A program made the position numbers and the translations under genes. From CAYRSS01 sp964426945 (lineage in GTDB: Bacteria > Planctomycetota > Phycisphaerae > UBA1845), in contig CAYRSS010000001.1 of the NCBI GenBank assembly GCA_964426945.1, positions 146,834-210,833 on the forward strand: a stretch of DNA of 64,000 nucleotides. The letters run 5' to 3'. The first letter of the stretch is position 1. Each line of letters starts with the position of its first letter. A model generated the notes under the pieces. That model did not search any database and was not told where the DNA came from. It saw nothing but the letters and a program-made list of their open reading frames with translations. This document shows, in pieces, positions 19,481-27,584 of this stretch.

Positions 19481-22237
19481 TTACCGGCCGGCCCGGCGCT
19501 GGACCTCGCGCTTGAGGGCCTGGATTTCCCGGGCTGTGCGGGACTCCCCGGTTGGACCAATGGCGGGGTGCAGGGTTTCGTGCTGCTGGATGACGCGGAG
19601 CACGTCCGCGGGCGGCTGGCCGAGTTCGAGTCGGGACTGCAGATCTCGGAGCAGCGCTCGGAAGTGCAGCGGCTCGGTGGCCGGGGTACCCAGGAAGATG
19701 CGGTTGAAGAGGGGCAAGGCGGCTGCGTGATTACCGCCCCGGTAGAGGCTCTCGGCGTAGCCCCAGGCGGCGCGGAGATCTGCATCGGGGGGCAGGTCGG
19801 CGGCAGGCGGTGCTACGCCCAGGCGTTCCGCGAACGCGGCCAGGGCGGCGTCGATCTTTCCGGCGCGGAGGCGCGCCTCGGCAGCCTGAAGCCGGATGGC
19901 CCCGGGGTTGGTCACGCGCGCGGCGAACCGCGGGTCGGCGGCCCAGGCGAGAATCTGCTCGGCGATGCGCAGGGCGGCCTCGGCCTTCGCGGCGGCCTCC
20001 TCGTCGCGATCGGCTTCGTAGAGCGTTGTCCATTCGGCGACGGCGGCGTCGTACAACGTCTGCAGGGTGCCGCCGGCGTTCTCGGGATCGTTCTCGATGA
20101 ATGCCGGGATCAGCGCGACGGCCTCGTCGGCTCGGCCGAGGCGTTCGAGCGCCGCCATGCGCGTGCGGTAAACGCGACCGATCAGGCCCGGCGCCTTGCC
20201 GAACCGCTGCTCGAAGTCGGCAAGGATCTCCAGCGCCTTCTCGGGTCTCTGGAGCATTTCGGTCGTGTGACCTTCGGCGAAAATCACCGCAGCGGAAGCG
20301 AGGTATCGCTCCAGGGCCTGTTTGCGCGCCGGGTCAGGCTCGCGTTCGGCGGCCGGAGCGAGCCGGCTGACGACTGCCCGCTGAGCGTCGAGAAACTCAG
20401 CAACGAGCCGCTGCTGCTCGACGGTGGATCGCGGCGTGGATCCGCGCCCTGCGAGCAGCAGTCCCAGGCTCTGGAAGCGGGCGTGCACGGCGTCGAGTTC
20501 ATGGTCATGGCCGGGCTCGATGGCGGCGAACTGGCGGGCGGCCTCATCATGCCGGCCGAGATCGTCGAGCAGTCGCGCATAGAAAAAACGCCAGTACTTC
20601 GCGTCTTCGGTCGGTTCGTATCGCAGGACCAGCGTCTGGAGCGCCTCGAAATACACGCGACGGGCTGCGTCGTCCGCGGGTCGCGCTTCGTGGAGGCGGA
20701 AGGCGAGCTGCACGGCGAGGGCGGCGCTTTGCGCGGCTCGGTCGCAGTCGGGCCGCTCCCTGGCGACGCGCAGGAACGAGTCGGCTGCCTGCTGCAGGCG
20801 ACCCTGCCGCTGGTAAGCGACCGCCACGTTGAACAGCACTTCGGGAACCAGGTCGGCCTCCGCCTCGCCGGCGTTGTCCAGCAGACTCCGCCCGATTTCG
20901 ACCGCGCGGCGCAGCAACTCGCCCTGCCGCGCCTGGTCCTCCGCGCCGGAAGAGGCGCTGAGCAGTCCGGCGATCAGCGCACAGCGCTGGAGCGGATCCA
21001 GAGCGGCCGGGTCCGCATCGAGGCCAATCTTCTCGACCAGAAGAGCGTAGATCTCGTCGCGGTGGTCGGGCTCACGACGCGCTAGGCGGGCCAGCGGCTG
21101 CCACGCGGCGACGCGGAATCGCGCGGCATCGAGCCTCTCGTTTGCGGCGGCGGCCCCCGCCGAACGGCGGAGCATGACTTCGCGCTCCAGCAGGGCGGCC
21201 ACCAGGCGCAAGGGGAAGCCCTGCTGTGCGCGGGTCGCGCTGCGCGAGGCGAAGCGCGTGATCAGCGCCTGGGCTTCGTCGAGCAGCCCGGCGTCCAGCT
21301 CCGTGCGAACGCGCTCGATCAGGGCGATGTCGGCCACCCAGGCGGCGGCTGTCTGCGTCGTGGGATCGGGGATGGCGTCCACGATGCTCATGGCCAGGTC
21401 GAGGCTCTCTCGCGCCGCTCGCCGATCGTCCAGCCGACGGAGCACCATGCCCCGCAGCAGCACGGCGTGCGCCTGGATTCGGCTCAGCTCGTGGGGCACG
21501 TCGGTGAGGCCTGGGTTCGCTGCCAGCATTTCTCGGACGCGGCCCAGCCGCTCGGCGCGGGCGGGGTCGTCGGGGCTGCGCGAGATCGCATCCTGGAACC
21601 ATGCCCACAGGAGGCGGTAATCCACCTCCGGCGCCATGCGATCCAGCTTGTCTACAAAGCCGGACTTCTCAAGGCTTTCGAACTGCGCGCTCGTGAGGGC
21701 GTCCATCCGCTCGAATTCAGCGGCGATTTCCGTCCGGGCGCGCTCCAGCACCTCAATCGCGCGGGCGGACAGCTCGCCGAGGCGCAGGCGGTTCTGGGCG
21801 GCTCCGCCGTGGTAGAGGATGGCGGCGTAGTGCGGCTCGGCCTCCTCGGTGACCAGCGAGCGACCGAGCGCGAGCATCCATTCGAAGCGGTCGCTGTCGT
21901 CGGGGCGCAGTTCGATGATGCGGGCGAGCATCGCGTTGGCCTCGGCGAGGGCGGCCATGCGCTCGGCGCGCGGAAGCGACGGATCGGCGAAGCGGCCGAG
22001 CTTGATGTCCCGCTCCATGAGGAGCCGGGAGCCGGGATCGCGCGGTGGGAAGTCTTTCAGGTGGAGTTCGAGCAACTCGTCGAGGCCGCGCCGCTTGAGG
22101 CCGTGACGGAAGACGTTTCCATCGAGGCGGATTTCCTCGGCCGGCGGGGCCGGGTCCTGCTCCTGGGCAGCCGCCGGCGTGGTCGCAACGAGCAACCACG
22201 CGGCGATCATCGCCGACAAGACGAACAGGCGACGCAC
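19481..22237 (-). CDS. Large exported TPR-like helical repeat protein of the ExbB/ExbD-VWA operon
   Basis: 918 residues. Start GTG 22237 is chosen because it begins a clean signal peptide (VLSAMIAAWLLVATTPAAA) 14 bases after the upstream ExbD stop; the longer frame runs into that gene. The rest is almost entirely alpha-helical, Ala/Leu/Arg/Glu-rich, with repeated TPR-like pairs such as LFNVAVAYQRQGRLQQAADS and AWGYAESLYRGGNHAAALPL. Probably a periplasmic scaffold. It is the last gene of a six-gene operon with ExbB, two ExbDs, a TPR-like protein and a VWA protein. No enzymatic motif seen. Confidence 0.78.
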   Translation of the reverse strand: MRRLFVLSAMIAAWLLVATTPAAAQEQDPAPPAEEIRLDGNVFRHGLKRRGLDELLELHLKDFPPRDPGSRLLMERDIKLGRFADPSLPRAERMAALAEANAMLARIIELRPDDSDRFEWMLALGRSLVTEEAEPHYAAILYHGGAAQNRLRLGELSARAIEVLERARTEIAAEFERMDALTSAQFESLEKSGFVDKLDRMAPEVDYRLLWAWFQDAISRSPDDPARAERLGRVREMLAANPGLTDVPHELSRIQAHAVLLRGMVLRRLDDRRAARESLDLAMSIVDAIPDPTTQTAAAWVADIALIERVRTELDAGLLDEAQALITRFASRSATRAQQGFPLRLVAALLEREVMLRRSAGAAAANERLDAARFRVAAWQPLARLARREPDHRDEIYALLVEKIGLDADPAALDPLQRCALIAGLLSASSGAEDQARQGELLRRAVEIGRSLLDNAGEAEADLVPEVLFNVAVAYQRQGRLQQAADSFLRVARERPDCDRAAQSAALAVQLAFRLHEARPADDAARRVYFEALQTLVLRYEPTEDAKYWRFFYARLLDDLGRHDEAARQFAAIEPGHDHELDAVHARFQSLGLLLAGRGSTPRSTVEQQRLVAEFLDAQRAVVSRLAPAAEREPDPARKQALERYLASAAVIFAEGHTTEMLQRPEKALEILADFEQRFGKAPGLIGRVYRTRMAALERLGRADEAVALIPAFIENDPENAGGTLQTLYDAAVAEWTTLYEADRDEEAAAKAEAALRIAEQILAWAADPRFAARVTNPGAIRLQAAEARLRAGKIDAALAAFAERLGVAPPAADLPPDADLRAAWGYAESLYRGGNHAAALPLFNRIFLGTPATEPLHFRALLRDLQSRLELGQPPADVLRVIQQHETLHPAIGPTGESRTAREIQALKREVQRRAGR

Positions 22238-22250
22238 CGTCGGGCGCGGC

Positions 22251-22754
22251 TCAGCGACTGAATGCGATGTTGCGGTATTCACAGCGAACGGCAGCGTTCC
22301 AGGCGTTGACCACGTGATCCCAGCGAACGGTGGCGTCGGCGGCGACGACGATCGGCGTGTCGGCGTCGAAGCCGGGCTTCTTCTGGATTTCGGCGAGGGC
22401 ATCCGCGAGTTGGAGAAAGTCGATCGGGGCGACGTCGAAGCCGTCGATCCGGATGCTGCAGCCTTCGCCCTCCGGGCCGCTGCCCGACAGACGGATCACC
22501 ACGGGGCTCACCGGCAGGGCAACCGCGACCGCGCCGCGGTCGGCGGGCATGCGCGAGCTGAGGATACCCTCGGGCTGCTGGATGGTTCGCGTAACGAGGA
22601 AGAAGATCAGCATCATGAACGTCATGTCGATCATCGGGGCGATGTTGACCGCGATGGGGTTGCGCGGCCGGGCGAAGCGGCGGCTGCGCGGCTTGTGCGA
22701 CAGCAGCGGCTCGTCGGGCAGGGGCGAGGCATGGGTTGTCGGCGGGTGAGGCAC
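22251..22754 (-). CDS. ExbD/TolR-family biopolymer transport protein (second copy in operon)
   Basis: 167 residues: cytoplasmic N-terminus (~40 residues), one membrane helix with the proton-pathway aspartate in IAPMIDMTFMMLIFFLVT, then a periplasmic TolR-like domain. In Ton/Tol/Mot systems this protein forms the stator with ExbB/TolQ and couples proton flow to an envelope protein. Thirteen bases separate it from the first ExbD gene. The periplasmic part contains a Cys (GEGCSIRIDGFD), unlike the first copy's spacing. Confidence 0.9.
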   Translation of the reverse strand: MPHPPTTHASPLPDEPLLSHKPRSRRFARPRNPIAVNIAPMIDMTFMMLIFFLVTRTIQQPEGILSSRMPADRGAVAVALPVSPVVIRLSGSGPEGEGCSIRIDGFDVAPIDFLQLADALAEIQKKPGFDADTPIVVAADATVRWDHVVNAWNAAVRCEYRNIAFSR

Positions 22755-22767
22755 AACCGACTCCCGG

Positions 22768-23205
22768 CTAGTCGCTGGTCAGCGCAGCCACGTTAAGGAC
22801 TTCGATCTTCTGCTCGGCCACCATGGCCATCGCAGCGCGGACATCCCGGTACTGGAGGCGCCGATCCGCGCGAATCACCACCCCCAGCCCGGGCGATTCT
22901 CGACGCCACGCGACGAGCTGTGCGGCCAGGGCGCTGAGCGGCTCCGGGGGGTTGGCGCCAAGGCTGTACAGCGGCGTCTCACCGTCGGCCGCGGCGCGGC
23001 AGTTGAGCACGACGCGCTCGCCGGTCCGCGCGGCCACCGCCTGGCTTGCCGCCGGGTCCGGCAGCTCCATCGGCACAAATTCCTGCGACGACACCACGCT
23101 GATGAGCATGTAGAAGATCGACAACGTGAAGATGATGTCGATCAGCGGGGTGGAGTTGAAATCCAGCCCCCGGCTCTGCCTACGGTGTCTCGGCACGTAC
23201 AGCAT
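22768..23205 (-). CDS. ExbD/TolR-family biopolymer transport protein (first copy in operon)
   Basis: 145 residues with the classic ExbD layout: short basic N-terminus, membrane helix with the conserved Asp in NSTPLIDIIFTLSIFYMLIS, and a periplasmic domain ending VAEQKIEVLNVAALTSD. It differs clearly from the neighbouring ExbD copy, so the pair may form a hetero-oligomer rather than being redundant. It follows the ExbB gene by 30 bases. Confidence 0.9.
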   Translation of the reverse strand: MLYVPRHRRQSRGLDFNSTPLIDIIFTLSIFYMLISVVSSQEFVPMELPDPAASQAVAARTGERVVLNCRAAADGETPLYSLGANPPEPLSALAAQLVAWRRESPGLGVVIRADRRLQYRDVRAAMAMVAEQKIEVLNVAALTSD

Positions 23206-23235
23206 GAAGGCTCCCGCGCCGCTGCGCGGATAGAA

Positions 23236-24030
23236 CTACGCGGTGCGCTGCGCCGGCGCCGCGGCGGGACCGCTGGGCCGGAAGACCGCCAGGGTCCGCT
23301 CGACGGCCAGCGCGCATTCAGCGGTCAGCACGTCGATGCGGTTGCGGAAGATGGCGAACGCGCTGAGCGAGGGGATCGCCACGAGCAATCCCCAGAAGGT
23401 CGTGATGAGCGCTATTGCGATCTTGTCGGCCACGTCGCGGGCGGGCGGGAAGGCGTCCTGCGCGTGAATCTCGGCGAAGAGCAGGATCATGCCGTAGACC
23501 GTGCCGAACAGGCCGATCATCGGCGAGACGTTGCCGATCACGTTCAGGTATTCGATCTTTCGGAACAGGCGCGCGGATCGCTCCTCCAGCGACTCCTGCA
23601 CCGCCCGTTCCATCGAAGCGTAGCCGTGGGCGGCTTCGACGAGCCCGGCGGTCAGCACGTGGCCGAGCATGCTCGGCTCCTCGGAGGCGAAGCGGACCGC
23701 CTCGGCATACTGACGCTCATCGAGCAACGTCTTGATCCGACCGGCCGCGTCACCCGGGACGATTGAAGCCCGGCGGATCGAAATGCAGTGCTCGACCGCC
23801 AGGGCGAGTGCAACAATAGACAGGGCGATGAGGCCGACGGTGATCCACCCGCCCTTGAGGACGAAGAAGTCGAACCACTTCAGGTCCGGCGTGACAGATT
23901 CCGTGGACGGGGTCGCGGCCGCAGCACGCGGGGGCTGGGCGGCCGACTGGGCGGCGGCCCGCGTGCTGATGAGCACGCCGACAGCCACGGCCAGGCACAG
24001 GGCGTAACAGGCGATTCTGAGCAAGGACAA
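23236..24030 (-). CDS. MotA/TolQ/ExbB proton-channel protein
   Basis: 264 residues. An N-terminal signal-like hydrophobic stretch (residues ~4-25) precedes the ExbB core, as often seen in planctomycete copies. Three core membrane helices: ~57-80 (GGWITVGLIALSIVALALAV), ~165-190 with GNVSPMIGLFGTVYGMILLF, and ~205-230 with IAIALITTFWGLLVAIP. Conserved Thr/Ser residues of the channel are present. Forms the proton-conducting stator with the adjacent ExbDs; its energy output probably goes to the VWA protein of the same operon (inference). Confidence 0.92.
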   Translation of the reverse strand: MSLLRIACYALCLAVAVGVLISTRAAAQSAAQPPRAAAATPSTESVTPDLKWFDFFVLKGGWITVGLIALSIVALALAVEHCISIRRASIVPGDAAGRIKTLLDERQYAEAVRFASEEPSMLGHVLTAGLVEAAHGYASMERAVQESLEERSARLFRKIEYLNVIGNVSPMIGLFGTVYGMILLFAEIHAQDAFPPARDVADKIAIALITTFWGLLVAIPSLSAFAIFRNRIDVLTAECALAVERTLAVFRPSGPAAAPAQRTA

Positions 24031-24072
24031 TCTCCTGATCAGGCGATGGTCAGTTGGGCGCGGCCGAATCCA

Positions 24073-25146
24073 CTAGGGCGTCGCCCCGCGCAGCCGCGTC
24101 AGCGCTCGGGCGGCGGCGGCTTTCACATCATCTTCCGCGATCTTCAGGGCCGAACACTCTTCGAGCAAGCGCAGCGCCTTGTCGGGGCGCTCGAGCCGCT
24201 CCATGACAAGAGCAGTTTCATAGAGCCCCGCGGCGGCGCGCGGGTCATCGGGCATGTGGATGGCGACCCGCATGAGCGGCCACGCGCCGCGAATGAGGTC
24301 TTCACGCGACTTGGCCCGCGCGACGAGGGTGCGCCCCTTGAGCAGCAGCAGGTCGGGCAACACGATCGGCGGCGCCTCGGTAATGGCGCGGTCGAGCTGG
24401 GCCAGGTCGGCCGGATCGGTGCGTGACTTCAGCAGCACGGCCAGCGCCTCGATGAGGATGTCGTACACCTGGCGCGTGCGCAGCATCGCGGGTAGCGGCA
24501 TGGAGACGACCGCAACCCTTTCGGCCTCGGCACGGGGGTCGTCCAGCGCCGCGAGAATCCGGTAGCGCAGCAGCCTCAGCAGCGTGCCGTGGAGTTCTCC
24601 CTCGGTGCTGCGGAGCGCTTCGTCGAGCGTTTCGACGGCGCGGGCTGTGCTCTCGTCGCGACGCTGCGGCGTGTGCGTGGGGATGATCCGGGCGACGGTG
24701 GAAGGGCCAGCGTCACGGCCGCGCAGGGCGCGGACGAACTGAGAGACCGCGCGGTCGAGACGGCCTGCGCGGTCGTTGGCCACCATCAGGCGGCAGGCGA
24801 CCAGGTCGGGCCAATACCCGTCCGTCAGGGAGCGCATCGCCCGCTCGTACGGGACGATCGACCGGGCAAAGTCGCCGGCGGCGAAGAGCTCCTCGGCCTG
24901 GTTGAAGTCGTCCATGCCGCGGTGTGAGTCGATGAACAGTCGCTCAATCCACTCGATGGGCAGCTGGATCGCCTGGCCGCCGTCCTCGCGGAAGGTGATG
25001 AAACCGCCGGAGAGGCCGGCGACGCGGCCATGCACGTAAGTTCTCCCGGCGGCGTTGATCTGGTCGGCCCCGGCCGGGCCTGCGCCGATGAGGACGAGCA
25101 TCGCCGCGAGCGCGATACACGGATTGCGGCGCAGAGCGGGCCTCAC
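24073..25146 (-). CDS. Exported TPR-like protein of the ExbB/ExbD-VWA operon
   Basis: 357 residues with a signal peptide (CIALAAMLVLIGAGPAGA). Residues ~30-75 look like a small beta domain (YVHGRVAGLSGGFITFREDG); the remainder is helical with TPR-like units (AEELFAAGDFARSIVPYERA near 84-103). It overlaps the VWA gene by four bases (25143-25146) and is followed 42 bases later by ExbB. Periplasmic location is inferred. Family not recognised beyond TPR-like. Confidence 0.78.
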   Translation of the reverse strand: MRPALRRNPCIALAAMLVLIGAGPAGADQINAAGRTYVHGRVAGLSGGFITFREDGGQAIQLPIEWIERLFIDSHRGMDDFNQAEELFAAGDFARSIVPYERAMRSLTDGYWPDLVACRLMVANDRAGRLDRAVSQFVRALRGRDAGPSTVARIIPTHTPQRRDESTARAVETLDEALRSTEGELHGTLLRLLRYRILAALDDPRAEAERVAVVSMPLPAMLRTRQVYDILIEALAVLLKSRTDPADLAQLDRAITEAPPIVLPDLLLLKGRTLVARAKSREDLIRGAWPLMRVAIHMPDDPRAAAGLYETALVMERLERPDKALRLLEECSALKIAEDDVKAAAARALTRLRGATP

Positions 25147-26111
25147 GGGATATCTCGCTCAGTAACGTACTTGAACTCGCCCCGGTGCTCGCGGGCGATC
25201 TGCTTCAGGCGCTCGCTGCCGTCAGGGCTCATGTATGCGATGGTGCAGATCCGAACGCGCTTGTCGCGGTTCAGGTGGATCAGCTCGCCGAGCAGCTTGG
25301 GGTCGAAATCGCCGTCGGTGAGAAAGTAGATCAGATCAGGTTCGAGGTCGAACGCGCGCCGCATGGCCGGGCTCGGCTCCGTCCCGCCCTCCGGCCGCAC
25401 GCCGGCGATGAACTGGGCCAGTTCGCGGCGGCTCGATTCGATCGCGCTCACCAGGCGGCGGGGCGGATTCTCCTCGAAAGCCGGTCGATCTTCGGTGCGC
25501 TGACTGAAGCAGATCACGTGGAACTTCTGAGTCCGGCCCAGCTCGCCCACGCAGCGCAGCAACTCGCGGCGCACCATGTCGAAGGAGTCGGTCATCGACC
25601 CGCTCTTGTCCACCACGAAGACGATGCGCCGCGCACCCGTGGCCGACTGGCCCAGGCCGAAGAAGCTCGGCCCGGCTTCGGCGCCGCCGCCGAGGCCGAA
25701 CTGGGGGGAATCGCCGCCGCCCTCGCCGATGCCGATGATGCCGAAATCGGGGCTGTCGGTGACGGGGGACTCGGTCGGGTCAGCGAAGTGCTTCGGATCG
25801 ACGGGGACGATTTCCGTGGTTTCGCCAAGCGGCTTATCGTCAAACTCGTGTGTCGCCGCCGTGCTGAAGGACGGGGTGTCCGGGTCGCCGACGAGCTGGG
25901 CCAGCGGAATCGGGGCTTCGTTGGCGTCGGGCAGCATGCTCGACACCCACGGTACGACGAACATGAAGCCGAAGATCAGGATGTGGGCGAGGACGGAGAG
26001 CAGCCAGGTCATCAGCATCCCGCGGCCGGTCAGTTGCGGGGCGGCGGAACCCTCGTGGCCGCGCGACGCGCTGGGTGACGGCTTGGCGGCGGAGGCCGGA
26101 GCTTGAGTCAT
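25143..26111 (-). CDS. VWA-domain protein with TonB-like N-terminal membrane anchor
   Basis: 322 residues. One membrane helix at ~34-57 contains Ser39-x3-His43 (WLLSVLAHILIFGFMF), the spacing of the Ser/His pair that TonB uses to contact ExbB/ExbD. A ~70-residue Gly/Pro-rich linker follows. Residues ~130-320 form a von Willebrand factor A domain: MIDAS DKSGSM, the conserved Thr in GGTEPSPAM and Asp in FLTDGDFD. Topology puts the VWA domain in the periplasm. First gene of the operon with ExbB and two ExbDs. A TonB/TolA-like energy transducer with a VWA effector is my inference; no TonB C-terminal domain is present. Confidence 0.85.
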   Translation of the reverse strand: MTQAPASAAKPSPSASRGHEGSAAPQLTGRGMLMTWLLSVLAHILIFGFMFVVPWVSSMLPDANEAPIPLAQLVGDPDTPSFSTAATHEFDDKPLGETTEIVPVDPKHFADPTESPVTDSPDFGIIGIGEGGGDSPQFGLGGGAEAGPSFFGLGQSATGARRIVFVVDKSGSMTDSFDMVRRELLRCVGELGRTQKFHVICFSQRTEDRPAFEENPPRRLVSAIESSRRELAQFIAGVRPEGGTEPSPAMRRAFDLEPDLIYFLTDGDFDPKLLGELIHLNRDKRVRICTIAYMSPDGSERLKQIAREHRGEFKYVTERDIP

Positions 26112-26375
26112 GCGATTACCTGGTAGCAGCCGGTGGGCTCAAAGGCCCCGTCGGCCGGTGCGGCAGGCGGATGCGCGGGTCTGCTATGCCGGCGGCGACG
26201 CTCCATCGACGCCGCCGGAGTTCAGTTTGAGTCTAGCCCTGCCGGTGCGCGACGTCAACGCGGAGCCGTCGCCGCCCGGCGTGCCCGCGCTGCGGACGAG
26301 AGGGTACCGAGCGGCTTTCCCAAGAGTGACGGATCGGTACACTGAGCCCATGCCAGACTTCGGAGGCGCGCGAAC

Positions 26376-27404
26376 ATGAACCCACTCACCGTCGTCTCGA
26401 TTCTTCTCTTCGGTCTCGCGGTGGTCCAGGCGCCGGAGGAGCAGCCGGGTGCGGCCGGTGGCGACACGCCGCCCGGTCCGCCGCCGGTGAAGCTCTCGCC
26501 GGTCGGCGAGGAGGGGGAGGAGGCGCGGCCGGGTGCTGTGCGAGCCCGGATCGATGAGCTTCGACAGGCCGCTGAGCGGGCCGACGGCCCGGGTCCGCGG
26601 GTAGACCTGCAACTCGCGGCTGCCAATCTCGTGCTTGCTGAACTGACCGAGCCGGCCGCCAGTCGCTACCTGGTCGGATGTCCTGAGGCAGGCGACGCCG
26701 AGGCCGTGACGGCCGCGGTGCGCGAGGCGGAAGCGCTGCTGGATGAGGCGGCGGGCAACCTGCTGAAGGCGACGGCGATCGAGGGTATCGACGAGGCGTG
26801 GGCGGCACGATCAACCCGCCGGCTGGATTCGCTGAAGGCGTTCGCCAGCGTACTCGTTGCCGTGCTGGCGCCGAAGGCGGGCGACGAGGCAACCTTGGAC
26901 GAGCGGCGAGCGGCGGCGAAGCTCTCGTTTCTTCTCGAGGATCCGGACGGGAGCATCGCGGCGGCGGCGCGGCTGTGGCAGGCATGCATCCGCCTGCGCC
27001 ACGGAGAGCGGGACCAGGTGCTCTCCATGCTTGCGCCGGCACTAGCCGAGTTGCCGCGCGACTATCGCCATACGGCTTTCTTTCAGCGTCTGCTGCGATG
27101 CCGGGCGTTGGCAGGGCAGGGGTCGCATGCCACAGCGATGGCACTGCTGATCCAGATGGAGGAGCGCGTCGACGGATGGTTCCTCCGGCAGCAGCGGCCT
27201 GACGACGCGCGGCGAGCCGTCTATTACACGGAGCTTCAGATCCTCCGCTCCTGGCACGATCGCCTGTCCGGCGACAGTCAGAAAGCCGAGCGGGAGTGGA
27301 TCCTCAGCCAGATGCACCGCATTCGCATCGACCACTTCGACTCGCAGGAGAACGCGGTGACGCGGCTGGTGGGAGCGATTCCGATCCTGGCGCAAGCTCC
27401 GTAG
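26376..27404 (+). CDS. Hypothetical exported helical protein
   Basis: 342 residues from ATG 26376, with GGAGG nine bases upstream. A short signal peptide (VVSILLFGLAVVQA) is followed by a Pro/Gly-rich stretch and then a helical, Ala/Arg/Glu-rich body resembling TPR-like repeats (for example FQRLLRCRALAGQGSHATAM). It is divergent from the VWA operon across a 264-base gap that shows no other gene, and its composition resembles the operon's TPR-like proteins, so a functional link is possible but unproven. Confidence 0.65.
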   Translation: MNPLTVVSILLFGLAVVQAPEEQPGAAGGDTPPGPPPVKLSPVGEEGEEARPGAVRARIDELRQAAERADGPGPRVDLQLAAANLVLAELTEPAASRYLVGCPEAGDAEAVTAAVREAEALLDEAAGNLLKATAIEGIDEAWAARSTRRLDSLKAFASVLVAVLAPKAGDEATLDERRAAAKLSFLLEDPDGSIAAAARLWQACIRLRHGERDQVLSMLAPALAELPRDYRHTAFFQRLLRCRALAGQGSHATAMALLIQMEERVDGWFLRQQRPDDARRAVYYTELQILRSWHDRLSGDSQKAEREWILSQMHRIRIDHFDSQENAVTRLVGAIPILAQAP

Positions 27405-27450
27405 CCCCGCGGACCGCTCCGCAGACCGATACGCTGCGACCGGCCGCCGC

Positions 27451-27478
27451 TTGGATTTCACAGGTCGGCCGGTAGAAT
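27451..27478 (+). promoter_or_regulatory. Candidate sigma70-type promoter for the YgiQ-family gene
   Basis: TTGGAT (27451-27456), a 16-base spacer and TAGAAT (27473-27478). The -10 matches five of six consensus bases, the -35 only three. It lies about 110 bases before GTG 27585 in an otherwise empty gap. Confidence 0.4.
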
Positions 27479-27584
27479 GGGCCCCTATCAAGGTCGGCCG
27501 TTGCAGGCCGACCCTCCGGAACCAAGGAGCCCCCTCGCGAGCCGGCCGCGCCCGGCGGATGACGGGGTCTCGAGAGGACATGCC

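Noticed and set aside
26110..26379. 89-codon plus-strand open frame before the 26376 gene
   Set aside because: Antisense to the VWA gene's leader, no ribosome binding site and low-complexity content.
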